Part shown: positions 10,900-22,673 of the stretch, one piece after another
How positions within the stretch are numbered: position 1 is the stretch's first letter
How the letters are laid out: the number at the start of each line of letters is the position of its first letter
Source: Aphrophora alni
Lineage: Eukaryota > Arthropoda > Insecta > Hemiptera > Aphrophoridae
Assembly (NCBI GenBank): GCA_963513935.1
Contig: OY740769.1
Span: 103,271,762-103,335,761, forward strand
Direction of reading: 5' to 3'
Length of the DNA: 64,000 nucleotides
Notes under the pieces: generated by a model
Seen by the model: the letters and a program-made list of their open reading frames with translations, nothing else
The model's database searches: none
Told to the model about the DNA's origin: nothing
Program-made: the position numbers and the translations under genes

Positions 10900-13050
10900 C
10901 AAGTGGAGAATGCTTGTGAATTACTATACTAGTTTTTGAGACGATATTACAAAAATTGTTGAAACTGAGTATGTCGAATTTGGAAAATATTAAAACTGGA
11001 CCTGATGCATGTATGCAAAAAAAACCAAACAAATATTCAAATTATTTTCATGGTAGTAGAATATCGAAAAGATATCCAGCTAAAAATGTTAAGTAGACTT
11101 TAAAAAAATCTTCTTTTTTTTATTAAATAACAATTCTCTATTTCTGTATAAATAAAAAATGGCTTCTCAACAAAAATTTAATTACTCAAAAGTGTTACTC
11201 AGAAACACAACAAAATATAATTATTGTTTAAACATAAAAGTCCAACATTTTAAAATAACCAGTAGTTCCTGTCCAAAGAAGTCAAAATAGCAGATTTAAT
11301 ATAAAATTTAAATAATTATTTTAAAATATTGAAATTATTCTTATAGAGCCATAAAAACTTCAACGGATTTGTTAAATTGTCAAAAATCGTTGTTTACACA
11401 TAAAAACGTACTTTAAAATGTTAGAAAAGGTAAGTTTTTCCACACAAAAACTGGAAGTCAGGACGGACCCAAAGAGAGCAATAAAATCAAACTTTGTAAA
11501 AATTCATGTTTTCAAGTATAGAATGCAGTATTTAATTAATTGATATATTGCAATTATCCCTCAGTCCCAAATGTGTAAACATAGTATATAATGTAAACAA
11601 TCTATTTTGTATTTTTTATAAAATCGTTAAAATTAATCCCAATGTTAAACTTTTGTTTTAGGTTAAAATACATTTTTAAATATTATATTTGTGACGATTA
11701 AAATGTTTTAAGAATAGTTAACACAAAGTATCTAAAATAATCCTAAAAATAAAAACACGTTCAATATTCTCGTTTCTCAAATAAAACCCACATGCGCGTT
11801 CGCGCCGACGAGCGTTCACACACACACACACACTCTAAAATCATACTTTAAATAATACCAGGTGAACCAAAAGTCTAAATACCTCTAAATATTTCGCAGG
11901 AGAGTAATATTATCATATACAAATTCCAAGGCTATTTATTATGATAAAACTATTTAAAAACATGTTCCAAATTTTTACCATCCGTCTTGAATTAACTGAT
12001 ATGTTCTAAATGGAAAGGTGGTAGTGTGATACTTTTTTTTTCAACTAGGAGGATTACAATGGTGAAAGCTGATTTTTATTATATTCTGTTTACCAACCAG
12101 GTAACCAGTGAGTATGCCTTACTACCAGCTCGAATGTGTAGGCACCTTAACACTAAGAAATAATAAAAAAATAACATTGAAACATATTTGTTGAATATTG
12201 CAAGCATCCAATACACAGTACAGTACTTTGAAATTAATAAGAAACTAAACAAAGGTTTTAATTTTTCGTTAAATGACACCTAAGCCAACTTGTAGTTAGA
12301 TTAATTGGATTAGATCACACTGGTGTGCAAGAGACAAAAGAACCAGAAAGGCCACAAATAAAATTATAAGTTCAACCATAGAGTAAAGTTCTTGGCTAAA
12401 TATATAGACATTTTAAAATATAATTTAACTAAATAATTATTTCTTGATTTGATAAATTACTAATCCACAAGTATTTTGAACCTCTTCCATTGTTATGCTA
12501 GCCAGTACAACAGGTCTCGGAATGTATGATCTAACGAACAACTACTACCATTCAGCAAACATTCAGTGGGATCTCTATTCTGCGGGTGCGATACTAAGTT
12601 GACGGAAAACATTATCAAAACCTTATATTTATGAACAAAAAGGTTTTATGCTACTTCATTAGCACTGTTTTACTAAATTGAACGAAGTCTGTATTTGAAA
12701 TAATTTTAAAGAAAGTATTTATGAGCACAAATAATTATGCTACTCAATTAGTACTTTGTTAGTATATTAAACTATAATGGTATTTTAAAGGTATTTAGAA
12801 GCAGATTATAAAAGTTATTTTTAACAGATTGTAACAGATTATGAAAGTTATTTACCTTAATTTGAAAATTAAATTAAAAACTGGTTCTATTAAAATCCGT
12901 CTGTAGTAGGAAGCAAATAACATTAACATGATAAATATATTTCATAATAAAATTAATATCATGACAGAAAAAAAAACTAACACAAATATTATAATAATAA
13001 CAATTTAATAAATTAATTAATAAATAATTGATAAAAATTTAACAATATTT
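10900..13050. other. Gene-poor interior of copy 1
   Basis: AT-rich DNA with no recognisable gene. A CA-type microsatellite lies at about 11818-11834, and its neighbourhood is rearranged between the two copies. The small open frame at 12079-12279 shows no family signal. Confidence 0.35.
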
Positions 13051-13163
13051 TTACTAACGTTCTATCATTCTAATGTTTTCACTTTGATTGTAACAGAGGC
13101 CAATGTATGTAATATGCTGCTTTCTGTGTACCATTATATTTTTATTGAAACCTGAAAATAAAT

Positions 13164-13275
13164 CATTCATATTTGGTTTCGCCATTCCGACTATTGATAA
13201 TTTATTATAATTATGACTTACCGTCAACAATAGTCTAGTTTTTTTTATTTTTAATGGCGAAACCAAATATGAATG
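13164..13275. repeat. 23-bp perfect inverted repeat
   Basis: The arms 13164-13186 and 13253-13275 are exact reverse complements; the right arm starts AATGGCGAAACCAAATATG. Each arm contains an ATG, so two divergent frames begin with the same residues MAKPNMN: the plus frame at 13254 and a minus frame from 13185 to 13054. An inner shorter complementarity (ACTATTG/CAATAGT) continues the hairpin. Copy 2 has it at about 32031-32132. Confidence 0.75.
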
Positions 13276-13400
13276 AAGTATCAGCAAGTCAAGCTAAACT
13301 CGCCTATAAGTATAGAAATACTAAATTTAAAATACAAAACATAATACAGGACATTAAGTTTAACAACAAATGTATTTCTAATGCAATAATTAAGGATTAA
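13254..13400 (+). pseudogene. THAP-like coiled-coil micro-ORF, copy 1
   Basis: A 48-codon frame from ATG to TAA. After MAKPNMN it reads a SASQAKLAYKYRNTKFKIQN segment, then I.DIK, basic and heptad-like. This recalls the leucine-zipper-like segment that follows the DNA-binding domain in THAP-family transposase proteins; no zinc-coordinating residues are present. In copy 2 (32111-32257) two residues after MAKPNMN differ and the rest is kept. Most likely a transposase fragment captured between inverted repeats; the family link is tentative. Confidence 0.3.
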
Positions 13401-15045
13401 GATTAACAAATCACAATTTCAATAATTATATACTGACGATGTACAGCTATATTAAAGAAATTAAAAAACTTATTTAACTCTAATTGTGAAAGAAAATTAT
13501 AGATTATAAAATAGTATTGAGATATGTTTTCTCAAGAATAGTGAAGGGATTGAAGATAATTGTTATTACTTGTTTTTACATATGAACATTGAAATATTGA
13601 CATTTTGTTATTGAAGTGTTTTCTTACCATTCTTTAAAGTAAATAAAATAATTTCTTTTTTTGTCCCTGAAAATTGAGTTATTTATTATTTAATTTTGCC
13701 ATTGTAATTAAGAGTGATTTCTAGAAGTATAATTAATTAGTGAGATATAGTTTTATTTATTGTAACTTCTTTCTTTATTTTTACCAATAGAACACACCCT
13801 AGAAGTGTTTTTACAAAACTCCTAAGACACTCTGTATAATATGAGTGCAAGTTTCTATTTATTTTAATACTCCGGATCGGTAATTCTCAGTAAATTGGGT
13901 GCTGAGATGTCTCGTAATTGTATAAGACATTTAAGGCTCTGCAATACATAAAATTCCGGGAGGATTCTCGCCCAAAAGAACAATGTTAATATTTTTATGC
14001 TGACATTTTTAAGAACAGTTGTTTAGGTATTAGAAAATTCGTATTAGGTTTTTGAAAAATCGTTATACTATATTTAAAAGAAAGGGAAAGATTCTTCACT
14101 TTTTGTGGTTCTATTTGTTTCCCCAGAAAAAATTATAAAACAAGAAAATATATTTCCCCCCTGACATTTAAGATGAGCCATCAACGATAATAATTCTGTG
14201 TTAATAAATGGCAGCGTTATAACTGTTCTTATTTAACACTGTTTAACATTATTCTAACGGGTGATATGTTAATTCAGATCTATGCACTGCAGACCCTTAA
14301 CAATAAACACCAAAACAGATCAGAAACATTTACACATAGTTGGGCAAATAACAGTTATTAGTCCCATGGTCTATACTATTGCATACACCCTTGGCCTAAT
14401 CACTATTTTTCACCTCAACTAAGTATATAAGTTGGTTTCATACTGAATGATGTGGTATATTAACCAACAATCCTATTAGTCTATGCTCTTTACACCTTTA
14501 GCCAAGATTAGTCTTCGCCCATTGTTCAACAAAAACTGTTGTCCGTTTGGCCAGATTTATCAAACGCTCACTGGTCTAAATTGAGCATACACTCAGTGGC
14601 CTGTTGATTACATACCCTTACATGTAGTGTTATACATGAAATAGTAGAGATTAAACCTTCTTGTAATTAAAAAAAAGATAATTTTATAGCTATTAAAATA
14701 ATCTTTTTCATTCATGCACCTATATGTTTATACACATTGTAATAATAATGTACAGCATAACACAAACATTTGATAGTTACCTATGAAAAACGCATGTAAA
14801 ACAAAAAATTTAAGAGAAACAAGTTATATCATTCACTACCAATGTGGCATTTTTTAACAAATTATGTTTTGTCATTATTTTGGCCAGTGATAAACATAAA
14901 TAAATAATAATATAATAAATTTATATGTACTGTATAAATATTTTTTAAGTATTATTTAAAGTGCACATAACATCCAAATATAATGTGAATACATTTTACA
15001 ACAAAATAAATAAAACATTAACTTTAATCAGCTGGAAATATTTAA

Positions 15046-18000
15046 TTAATTCAGTCCAACAAGTTCCCCTCGGTTGACTTTATCAATTAATTTTTTTAGA
15101 ATTTTTATTTTCTTAAGTTTACGGCGAGCAGCACTTGTTCGGCCGGCCTTTTGGTCCATCGATTTCATTTCTTTTAAAATGTTCAGTTCTGAGTAAATTT
15201 GACTTCTGGTTACACTTGGATCACCTGTTAATGAGACAAACAGCTTTAGTAATTTAAGACTGCAACCAAATTTACTGGTTGAAATGACTAACTTATAGCT
15301 GATAAAAACAGGAAATAGGCTATATTTATTCTCTATCCAACTATGTCATTTAACAAAATATACAAAATAAACCCATGATAATGTTGAAATTTCAATCAAT
15401 CAATGATGTTACATTGATATTATTCCAGTGTTTATTTCTAAGTTAGGTAATGATAGATTTTTACTTACTGTATTACCTCAAATAAGAGTAAATAAGATGA
15501 TTTAAAACAATAAAAAAATAGAAAGTTGAGCTAAAATAACCCTGTCATAAATAACAACTTTAATGAAAGTTCATTAATCAATTTACCAGTTTAAAAAAAA
15601 TGGGTTGCTTCATTCTTAGAATTTGTCAATTGCATTGACTGAACACATTAGTAAAGTTACAAAGAGAAGAATCAAAAATTGTTTTGCTAAGAAAAAAGGT
15701 AAAAAAGGGGGGAAATAGCCAATTCTGATATAAAATAAATATTACATTGATAAATGTAAGATATTTTTGCGATTACACAAGTAAAATCTTATATCAGTTT
15801 TTTTTTTAAATTTAAACTGTAAAAAGTCTAAAATAATTGATATATATGTATATAAATATTTTGATATGTTCATTATTTATCTTACCAGCTAAAATATGTT
15901 GGGTTGTTTCATTCTCAGAGTTTGGCAATTGGATTAACTGAACATTAGCCAAATCATAAAGAGGAGAATCTAAAATGCTTCTTGCTATTTGTCTACAATT
16001 TTCTAGATCATTGCAGCTTACAGATTAAAAAAAAAATCAATGTAGGTACTTAGTTATTAGACAACACAAACCTTTCTTGTATTATGTCTGGCTTGTACTT
16101 GGACGGGCCGGACATATACTCTGCATTATTAAAGATATTTTTCAAAAGTTAATACCGTTGCTCTTTGCTGCTATGGTTACATTAGACCGGTATGGGCAAA
16201 AGGAAACAAAAGGTGTGGGATGGGATGGACGCGATTTCGGTGGAGCCACATGGCCCCCACAAGGGTGGGGCTGGTGCAACTCTGGTCACAAGGCCCGGGA
16301 CCCCGGGTGGGGGCCCTGGCCTAGCCCTGTTTTAATTTTTTTTAAATATTTATTGCAGAATATTTTACAGCGGATTATAGATTAAAAATTCAAATATATA
16401 ATTATTACAAAGTCAAAGTTTAGTAAAATAATATTAATTCTAGATTATTAATGATTTTAGTGAAAAGAAAGCTACGATTAAATAGACTATCAAACATCAA
16501 AGTAAGTTTTCTGTTATAAGAGTATTAAACACTTCAAAACATTTTAATAGTTTAGCTCCTAACTTTTTAATAATCTTATTATTTTGTCAACTTGAATTTT
16601 AATCTTGGTCAGTAAAGGAAATCAATCTCAAAATGGAAATGTACTTTCAGTAAAATAAAAGTGAATGATTTACTTTAATTTATGTTTGCAATAATTTTGT
16701 CAATAAAGTTTGTTTTTTAGATTGAACTGATAGGCTTAATTATTCCTTATTATCAATTATCAGTTTAAATAAAATTTGCAAAGAGTTAAAAATTACCATG
16801 TAATTTTTGAAACATAGAATAGCACGCGAACATAGGTGGGGGGGGGGGCTGATCCTGGTTACAGGGCCGGCAATCGAATGTGGAGCCAAACAAGAAGTGA
16901 TAAATTTAAAAAATAATATTTTTGCAATAAATTATTGTTTTGCTTTGTCAAAATCTAATAATTTTAATTCTTACCTGATGACATTCTAGCCGTGGAGATT
17001 TCGTATGTTTCGGTGAAGATGGATTTTCATCATAAGATGTGTCTTGAAAAAGGCGTCGTGTGCAGGTTCCTTGTAAAAAGAAAAGACTTAGTGTAGTAAA
17101 ATATATTTTAATTTAGGAAGTATTAAAAGCTAGGCTGTCGACAAATTGTACAAACACAACTAACCATTTATTAAATAGAGCAATAAATACGAATTCCACT
17201 TTTAGCATCATATGGTGCTTTCCATCAGGGTCACGGGCAATTTAAATGCCAAGTGATGCTGTATCATTTTTTATGATAAAATAATATTATGTACGAGTAA
17301 TTATTGAAACAAAATTTCAGTTTAAATCAAAACTTATACCCGATTCAACCGTCACTGAACACTTTATAATAAAGCTTTACATAGTATAAACATTTTCCAA
17401 CACGAAAAGGAACTACTTTTATACTGACGGTTTAAATGATTTGATTGATTTTATAAATATCAAAAGGTTTAAGGATAACGTATATTGTCTAACTTACAAA
17501 AAATTCGAGTTAACCATTTGGCGATTAGAAACATTAAGTCTATTTGTTTTATTTTCTCGTAGTGAAATTAATAAGTTAGAAAAAAAGCTTTATTATATTT
17601 TCATAATTTTTATTTTATCATGCCTTTTTTTATAATAACATTTATCATGCCTAAAAGTCTAAAGAAATGTTAAAAAGGGTTGGGTTACATTAATTTCTTT
17701 AAAAAATTATCAAAACTCGTAATCAAACTTCAATTATCTAGTCTATATGTACACAAATCAAATTACTACAAAAAAAAATAATAATAATAATAAGTAAAAA
17801 AACTTTAAGCTATGCAATTTGTAACAAATTTTAATTTTGCAGTGTCCATAGATCTTATTTGAAATGATTGAACAACATCGTCAGAGATATTAGGATTGAA
17901 AAGAAGGGGGTGAAATATGTAAACATGAAAGATATAATAATACAAATATATTAGGCTAAACACTACATCTAAAGCAATTGAAAATATTTCTTACCCTTTT

Positions 18001-18879
18001 TAGGGTTATGTTCCTTTGTACCCTTTTTAGACAGGCAGAAAATATTCAAGGAAAAACGGAACAAATGAAAATGGCAACTGTTAACATGTAACGAATACAA
18101 AACTAGTCGATAGTCCCATCACTAAACATAAACAAATTTACACACTTTCACGGTCAAGATCAAACAGTAGCTAGAAAAAAGGCCGCGTTATTAGTTCACA
18201 CGTGCCAACCCCTGTCGTGAGATTTATAAATGGTTAATGATCTCTGGTTAAACAAAAATATTTCATTAATATCAGTATGTCAAAATATATCTTGCATACT
18301 ACTCTAAAATATATTTTTTTAATTTTTTTAATTTAATTTTTTTATTAGATAGGTTTATTTCAAATAAAAATTATTATTAATACATTAAAAAAAAATCAAG
18401 ATACCTTACTTAATTAATAATTGATTAAAGAACGAGAATAATTTAGGAGATAATAGCTATATTATATATTATTTTACTTACCTAGTAACGTATTACCTCT
18501 TCTAACTCTTCTACTAGCAAAACTAATCAGCAAAGCTATAAACAGCACTTTTTTATTGGGTACGTTAAGAGTAGGGCTAAAGTTGTTTTCAGAGGAAAAG
18601 ATATGTCTAAAAAAAGTTCTAAAATAATTTGTTTAAAGGCTACAAAATTTGTTAATATTAAAATAACGTTTTAATTGTTCACTATCTTCAATAATTGACA
18701 CAATCACAAAATGATGATTAATTAGTAAAGGCGCAATTCCACTAAGGCACTGTAACTGAGTCACTGCACAACTTTACTGTGAGTCAAGCCATTGAATACT
18801 TAGGAAGTACGGCTGGAGCTCGGCTCTACCTGCGAGAGACTAAGAATCTGCTGGACCGGAAGCTAACCTTCCGGTCCAT
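15046..18879 (-). CDS. Hidden multi-exon gene, copy 1 (unknown function)
   Basis: Proposed minus-strand exons: 1, 18830-18879 (ATG, MDRKVSFRSSRFLVSR, donor GTAGAG, ends after two codon bases); 2, 18482-18606 (41 residues with a short hydrophobic stretch VLFIALLISFA and a basic RRVRR); 3, 16975-17069 (31 residues, ..YDENPSSPKHTKSPR..); 4, 15886-16016 (43 residues, ..SILDSPLYDLANVQ..); 5, 15046-15224 (basic C-terminus ..RRKLKKIKILKKL.., stop TAA at 15046). Exons 1-2-3 join in phase, as do 4-5, each with GT/AG borders. Exon 3 to 4 is out of phase unless an exon is missing, but exon 2 joins exon 4 in phase if the acceptor at ATCTAG inside exon 4 is used. A further possible 28-nt exon (17995-18022) also joins exon 3 in phase. 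I recognise no protein family; a small basic, possibly nuclear protein is an inference. Confidence 0.55.
15587..15690 (-). pseudogene. Degenerate duplicate of exon 4
   Basis: This stretch matches exon 4 (15886-16016) along most of its length, including the ACCAG/CTGGT donor edge, the block that encodes QLPNSENETT in the real exon, and the GAAGAATC block. It has stops and at least one indel that breaks the frame. It is the product of an old exon-scale tandem duplication inside the gene, present in both large copies (copy 2 at about 34446-34550). Confidence 0.7.
16190..16335. repeat. GC-rich island in intron, copy 1
   Basis: An unusually GC-rich block in very AT-rich DNA, containing CAAGGCCCGGGACCCCGGG and adjacent G runs. 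A second, shorter block at 16838-16880 shares the wording GGTGGGG.CTG...CTGGTTACAGGGCC in degenerate form. The plus-strand frame through it (16077-16385) is low-complexity glycine/tryptophan-rich and is not kept intact in copy 2, so it is not coding. A fragment of a GC-rich transposon end is the likeliest origin. Confidence 0.5.
17071..17990. other. Intron-like AT-rich sequence
   Basis: AT-rich sequence between candidate exons 3 and 2 of the minus-strand gene. It contains an AAT trinucleotide run near 17780 and differs from copy 2 by a small replacement at 17612-17640. The plus-strand frame at 17441-17635 changes its C-terminal part between copies and shows no family signal. Confidence 0.35.
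18072..18240 (-). promoter_or_regulatory. Possible promoter-like segment
   Basis: Read on the minus strand this block contains an E-box (CACGTG) and GATGGGACTATCGACTAG, reminiscent of DRE-like (ATCGAT-type) motifs in insect housekeeping promoters, followed about 100 bp later by the possible 28-nt exon at 17995-18022. It could mark an internal or alternative start for the minus-strand gene. The motif matches are short and the call is tentative. Confidence 0.2.
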
Positions 18880-18977
18880 ATGTTAGAACTACAAAAATAA
18901 AACGAAAATGTTATATTGCTAGTCTACAGTAATTTGTTTGGGATACCGATGAACTACCGGTAACAGAAATACAACAC

Positions 18978-18991
18978 GGGGGGGGGGGGGA
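18978..18991. repeat. G homopolymer
   Basis: A run of 13 or 14 Gs, shortened to 9 or so in copy 2 (about 37832-37840). It lies just upstream of exon 1 of the minus-strand gene. Confidence 0.85.
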
Positions 18992-19098
18992 ATTAGGAAA
19001 TAGGAGATACAAAATTATAGTTTATTCCCACGTTCTAATAATAGAACGGCCCAACGATTCCTAAAATTTGGAGAGTGAATCGCTCTCCCACTCTCAGT

Positions 19099-19099
<1 letters not shown>

Positions 19100-19133
<34 letters not shown>

Positions 19134-19137
19134 TCTC
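19100..19137. repeat. (TC)n microsatellite, copy 1
   Basis: About 30 bp of TC repeats. The same tract in copy 2 (37950-38046) is about 95 bp, the largest single microsatellite length difference between the copies. Confidence 0.9.
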
Positions 19138-20103
19138 GCAAGCAAGCACACTCAAAAAATCAACGTTTTCAGAATATCTTTCCGATCATGAATCAAAATA
19201 CTTCTTTCCATAAACAATACGTTTGCCAAATTTAGTCATAATCGGTCAAAAACTATGAAGAATGAAAAATACTCGTAGACGAAAAATCGGTTAAAAATAA
19301 GCAAACATTTGATAAAATCAAAAGAAATTGCCATCCAATATAATATTTTTAACCAGGGAACTTAATCATTTATAAAAATAACAATGGTTTTACCACATTT
19401 GCTAGGAATTTAACAATAAACATACGAGGTAGAATGAAAATGATGAAAAATTGGCCAAAAACAGAATAGAAAACAATCTTCCGATTACTCGGTTTTCTTG
19501 TGACAACAACAATTGGCTAATTATTGACGAGTCAAATATTATCCATTTCTACTCCTTCCTTCCGTTCTAATGGTAGCTCACTGCCAGGCAGTATAGACTG
19601 TAGAGTATAAACGTTTACATAAGTTAAAAACATAAAACGTTTTATAAATGTTTTGTATCTTTTTTTAATGAATAATGTTTATCCCCTACTAACGGGGATT
19701 CTAACCGAAATTAGTATTTTAATTAAATAGTAGGTTTTCAATTACATTATTGTTTGTATGTAATCATATTTTTGAAAGAAATATATTTCAGAAACAGTTT
19801 ACAAGTGTAGCCTACTTTCATAAGTTAGGTGTTTTATTTTCGTTGAATAGTTTAAATTCGATACTTTGGCGCACCTATATGTTTAAAAAAAAATTGAGTT
19901 GGAATATTGCAAACAGTATTGAAAGTAGTGCCTTTTACCTGTAAACCGTGGCGGATCCAGTGAGGGGCGATTGGATGGATCGCGCCCCCCCCCCCCGTTA
20001 GCAAAAAAAAAGTAAAATACGACTATGCTGCAATACTGTATACAAGGAAAACTAAAGACGTTCTAAAGTCGGTAGTATATTGTCAAATGAGGTACTCGGT
20101 GAT

Positions 20104-20427
20104 CAGTGCCGGATCTACAAATTGAGGGCCTCCAGCAAAATTTCTCCAAGGGCCCCTTGAGCAGACATGGATAGAGGGAAGGAGGGAACCGTACACAATT
20201 TAAGTGTAAAACGTTTAGAAATTAACACTTAATCTCTTTTCTTACACTTAATTAAATTATAACTTTTGTGTTAAAAACCTTTTCTGCCACTCCTTGAACT
20301 CAATATTTTATAGGCTATATATTTTTTTATTTTAGCCTCATTTATTTTTTTGAGGAGAGGACCTTTGGGCCCCCTAAGGGCCCGCCCCCCGAATTGCGGG
20401 GTTTCGGGGTTCCTAGATCCGGCCATG
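20104..20427. mobile_element. hAT-like MITE nested in outer hAT, copy 1
   Basis: It starts CAGTGCCGGATCTA and ends TAGATCCGGCCATG, inverted repeats with two mismatches. The 8-bp flanks are TCGGTGAT and TCAGTGAT here, one mismatch; in copy 2 both flanks are TCAGTGAT, a perfect duplication. At 324 bp with no coding capacity it is a MITE. The GC-rich right part (GGGCCCCCTAAGGGCCC) resembles the ends of many insect hAT MITEs. Confidence 0.75.
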
Positions 20428-20798
20428 TCAGTGATGAAAGCTTATTTGCGAAATAGCGCTAAGGTACAGAGGTAGGCCAGCTAGTGGCTAACCTGATATT
20501 CGTAGACATAGAGACGTAGGCCTACGAAAACGTCACGGAAGGTCGACGGCGCCGGTGGCGATAAGGCGGTCTGTTTGTGTTGAGTTGATTGAGTGACAGT
20601 ACTTTTGTAGGCTTACATGTTCAGTGTTATGTTTCTTATATGATAACGTTTGTTTAGTTTGAGCATTAGACTGTCGTGCCTCATGATAGATGAATTAAAA
20701 TTGTTGATTAGATAATACTTGACCATAATACTATGTAATCAATTTCGGGCACAAATCGGTAAAATAATATACTAAATCCAAATTTGTTAACATTTCAT

Positions 20799-20807
20799 TG
20801 CGATTCA
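20799..20807. other. Empty target site of the foldback insertion
   Basis: TGCGATTCA occurs once here between CATTTCAT and GCCGATTT. In copy 2 the same site is split and the nine bases are doubled (39743-39751 and 43091-43099) around the foldback element, so copy 1 shows the pre-insertion state. Confidence 0.95.
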
Positions 20808-21557
20808 GCCGATTTAATTTCATGATTTTTTTATCTATGCATTGAAACTTTATTTCAATAATTAATTAAGGTTACAAATTTTATAGGTGAAAGAAAAACT
20901 CATCCAGATTAAGTTTCTGCAGTTTTTCTTTATTATTATTTGTTTAATATCAGTTAATTATTGAATCCAGAAATAACTAAATATTTCTATAATTTATCTA
21001 GTTTTTATACCAATTATAAAATTAAAATTAAAACAAAGCATCTTCGAGGAACCAGTTTCGTGGAAAAGGAAAACCTGAAAGAACTGCGTCATACGTAGTT
21101 CACAATCCAGCCCTTCTCTTCCCTTTTTTTTAGTACTCTCTTGAACATGTCGAAGGACGTAGGGACTTAAATCTATGTAAAATTATGTATTATTAAAATT
21201 TACAGTTTTTAATTACAGACGTTTTGATTGTTGTATATGAAGATAAATCTCCAAAACTCCAAAACATCATCATAATCCTTATAGGTTTATGTAAATAAAA
21301 AAACTTAGTCCTTCAATTAAATATATATGTTGGTCTTTATGAGTAAACATTTTATAACATTTTAAGATAAGATTGCCTTAAAATACGTTTTAGACTACAA
21401 CAAAAATACCAATTTTTTTCCGGACCCCCCGCTTTACTGGGTGGTATTCCTACCCCCCGGAAGCGCCCCCCTCGTGGCGAAGTCCTGGATCCGCCCTTGC
21501 TTGTAAAAGTATGTTTCACGCGCAACTGAGTAGTTTTTATATAATCACCATTATATA

Positions 21558-21589
21558 TATGGTGTGGCTATGTGGATAGCCACACCATA
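21558..21589. repeat. 14-bp stem hairpin
   Basis: TATGGTGTGGCTAT, a four-base loop GTGG, then the exact reverse complement. It lies about 60 bp outside the right end of the outer hAT-like element. It is conserved in copy 2 at 43743-43774. Confidence 0.8.
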
Positions 21590-21599
21590 GCCTACGTCT

Positions 21600-22670
21600 A
21601 ATTACAGTACTTTTCCTTTGAACACTACTTGTACTTGCTTTATTTAGAAGTAAGAAATCCCTTTTTTTCTTTTTCTAATAGATATAAGATAAAATAACGG
21701 AGGTTTCCTCTCTTTGAAAATTTCGATATCGGATTTCATTGACCAACAAAAATAAAAAGAACTTGCAATATTTTCAAACTTGATTTTAATTTTTTTTAAA
21801 GAACAAAAAATTGCGATTTAAAAAAAAGGGAAACATCCGTGTTAACGTTATCTTAGAAATGAGCAGTAAATAATACAAGTGCGATTAAAAATGGCGGCGG
21901 TACGGGTGTTCAAGTGTGACTAGGCCTATATATTTAAAAATATTTAAGCGAACTATAAAAGTTATTTTACGAACAAAGATAAATTTAAATAATAAATAAA
22001 GTAAACATAGAATAAGAATGGAATTTACCAAAATAATAAATAGGCTACAAGTTTCATGTAATTCTTATCCATTACTTTTGGAAGAATTTCCAGTAATTGG
22101 GGTTTATTTTATAAGTTACAAAGTAACGGTAAAATTACTTTTGTAATTAATCTAGTTTTATTAACCCATTTATAATACAAAACAAATCATATTAACACTA
22201 ACAAAATGATATATTTCATAATTGATATAATGACCAAAAAACAAACTAAAATATAAAATAATAATAAATAATCAAATATATAACAGAAAGATAGAAATGT
22301 ATCAAATGTTTTTATTATGGTCTACCATTTTAAGGTTTTTATGGTTAGAACTTACTGAGATACTGTTGTTTGCTTTAGGGTGGGAGGACCCCAATTACGC
22401 AGAACAATATTTGGCATAATAAATCTCAAAACTAGACTTTCTACATAACAATCTTACGTCATTACTTTTACGCTTAAAAATTTCTTACAGTATGGCTCTT
22501 CAAACTATTCAATAGGCTACTTGAAAATTTACCGATTAGGCTAATTGTTTCAAAAAACAATCACAACCTACTAACGCTAACATTTTAAAATTTATTTTAA
22601 TTTTATTCTCGGCTATATTTGCACATTTATAAATACACTACCTGAACCTGTATATAGGCCTACGTATATA
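21600..22670. other. Gene-poor interior of copy 1
   Basis: AT-rich sequence without a recognisable gene. A short GC-richer block near 21890-21930 (ATGGCGGCGGTACGGG) stands out and is kept in copy 2, but no frame extends from it. Confidence 0.3.
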
Positions 22671-22673
22671 CAA

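Larger units (their letters stand above)
19946..21499. mobile_element. hAT-like non-autonomous element, outer, copy 1
   Basis: The left end CCGTGGCGGATCCAG and the right end CTGGATCCGCCCTTG are imperfect terminal inverted repeats of a kind common in insect hAT elements. The 8-bp flanks are CCTGTAAA (19938-19945) and CTTGTAAA (21500-21507), one mismatch, matching the hAT target-site duplication length. The 1.55-kb interior has no transposase frame and contains a second hAT-like element (20104-20427). In copy 2 the corresponding element (38857-43682) has lost about 105 bp next to its right end and carries the foldback insertion. Confidence 0.7.

Noticed and set aside
16077..16385. 102-codon plus frame in the GC-rich block
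   Set aside because: Low-complexity Gly/Trp content, and it is split by an indel in copy 2.
18853..18879. Rho-independent-terminator-like or regulatory hairpin (TGGACCGGAAG with its complement)
   Set aside because: The palindrome coincides with the start codon and first codons of proposed exon 1 on the minus strand; bacterial terminators are not relevant in this genome.
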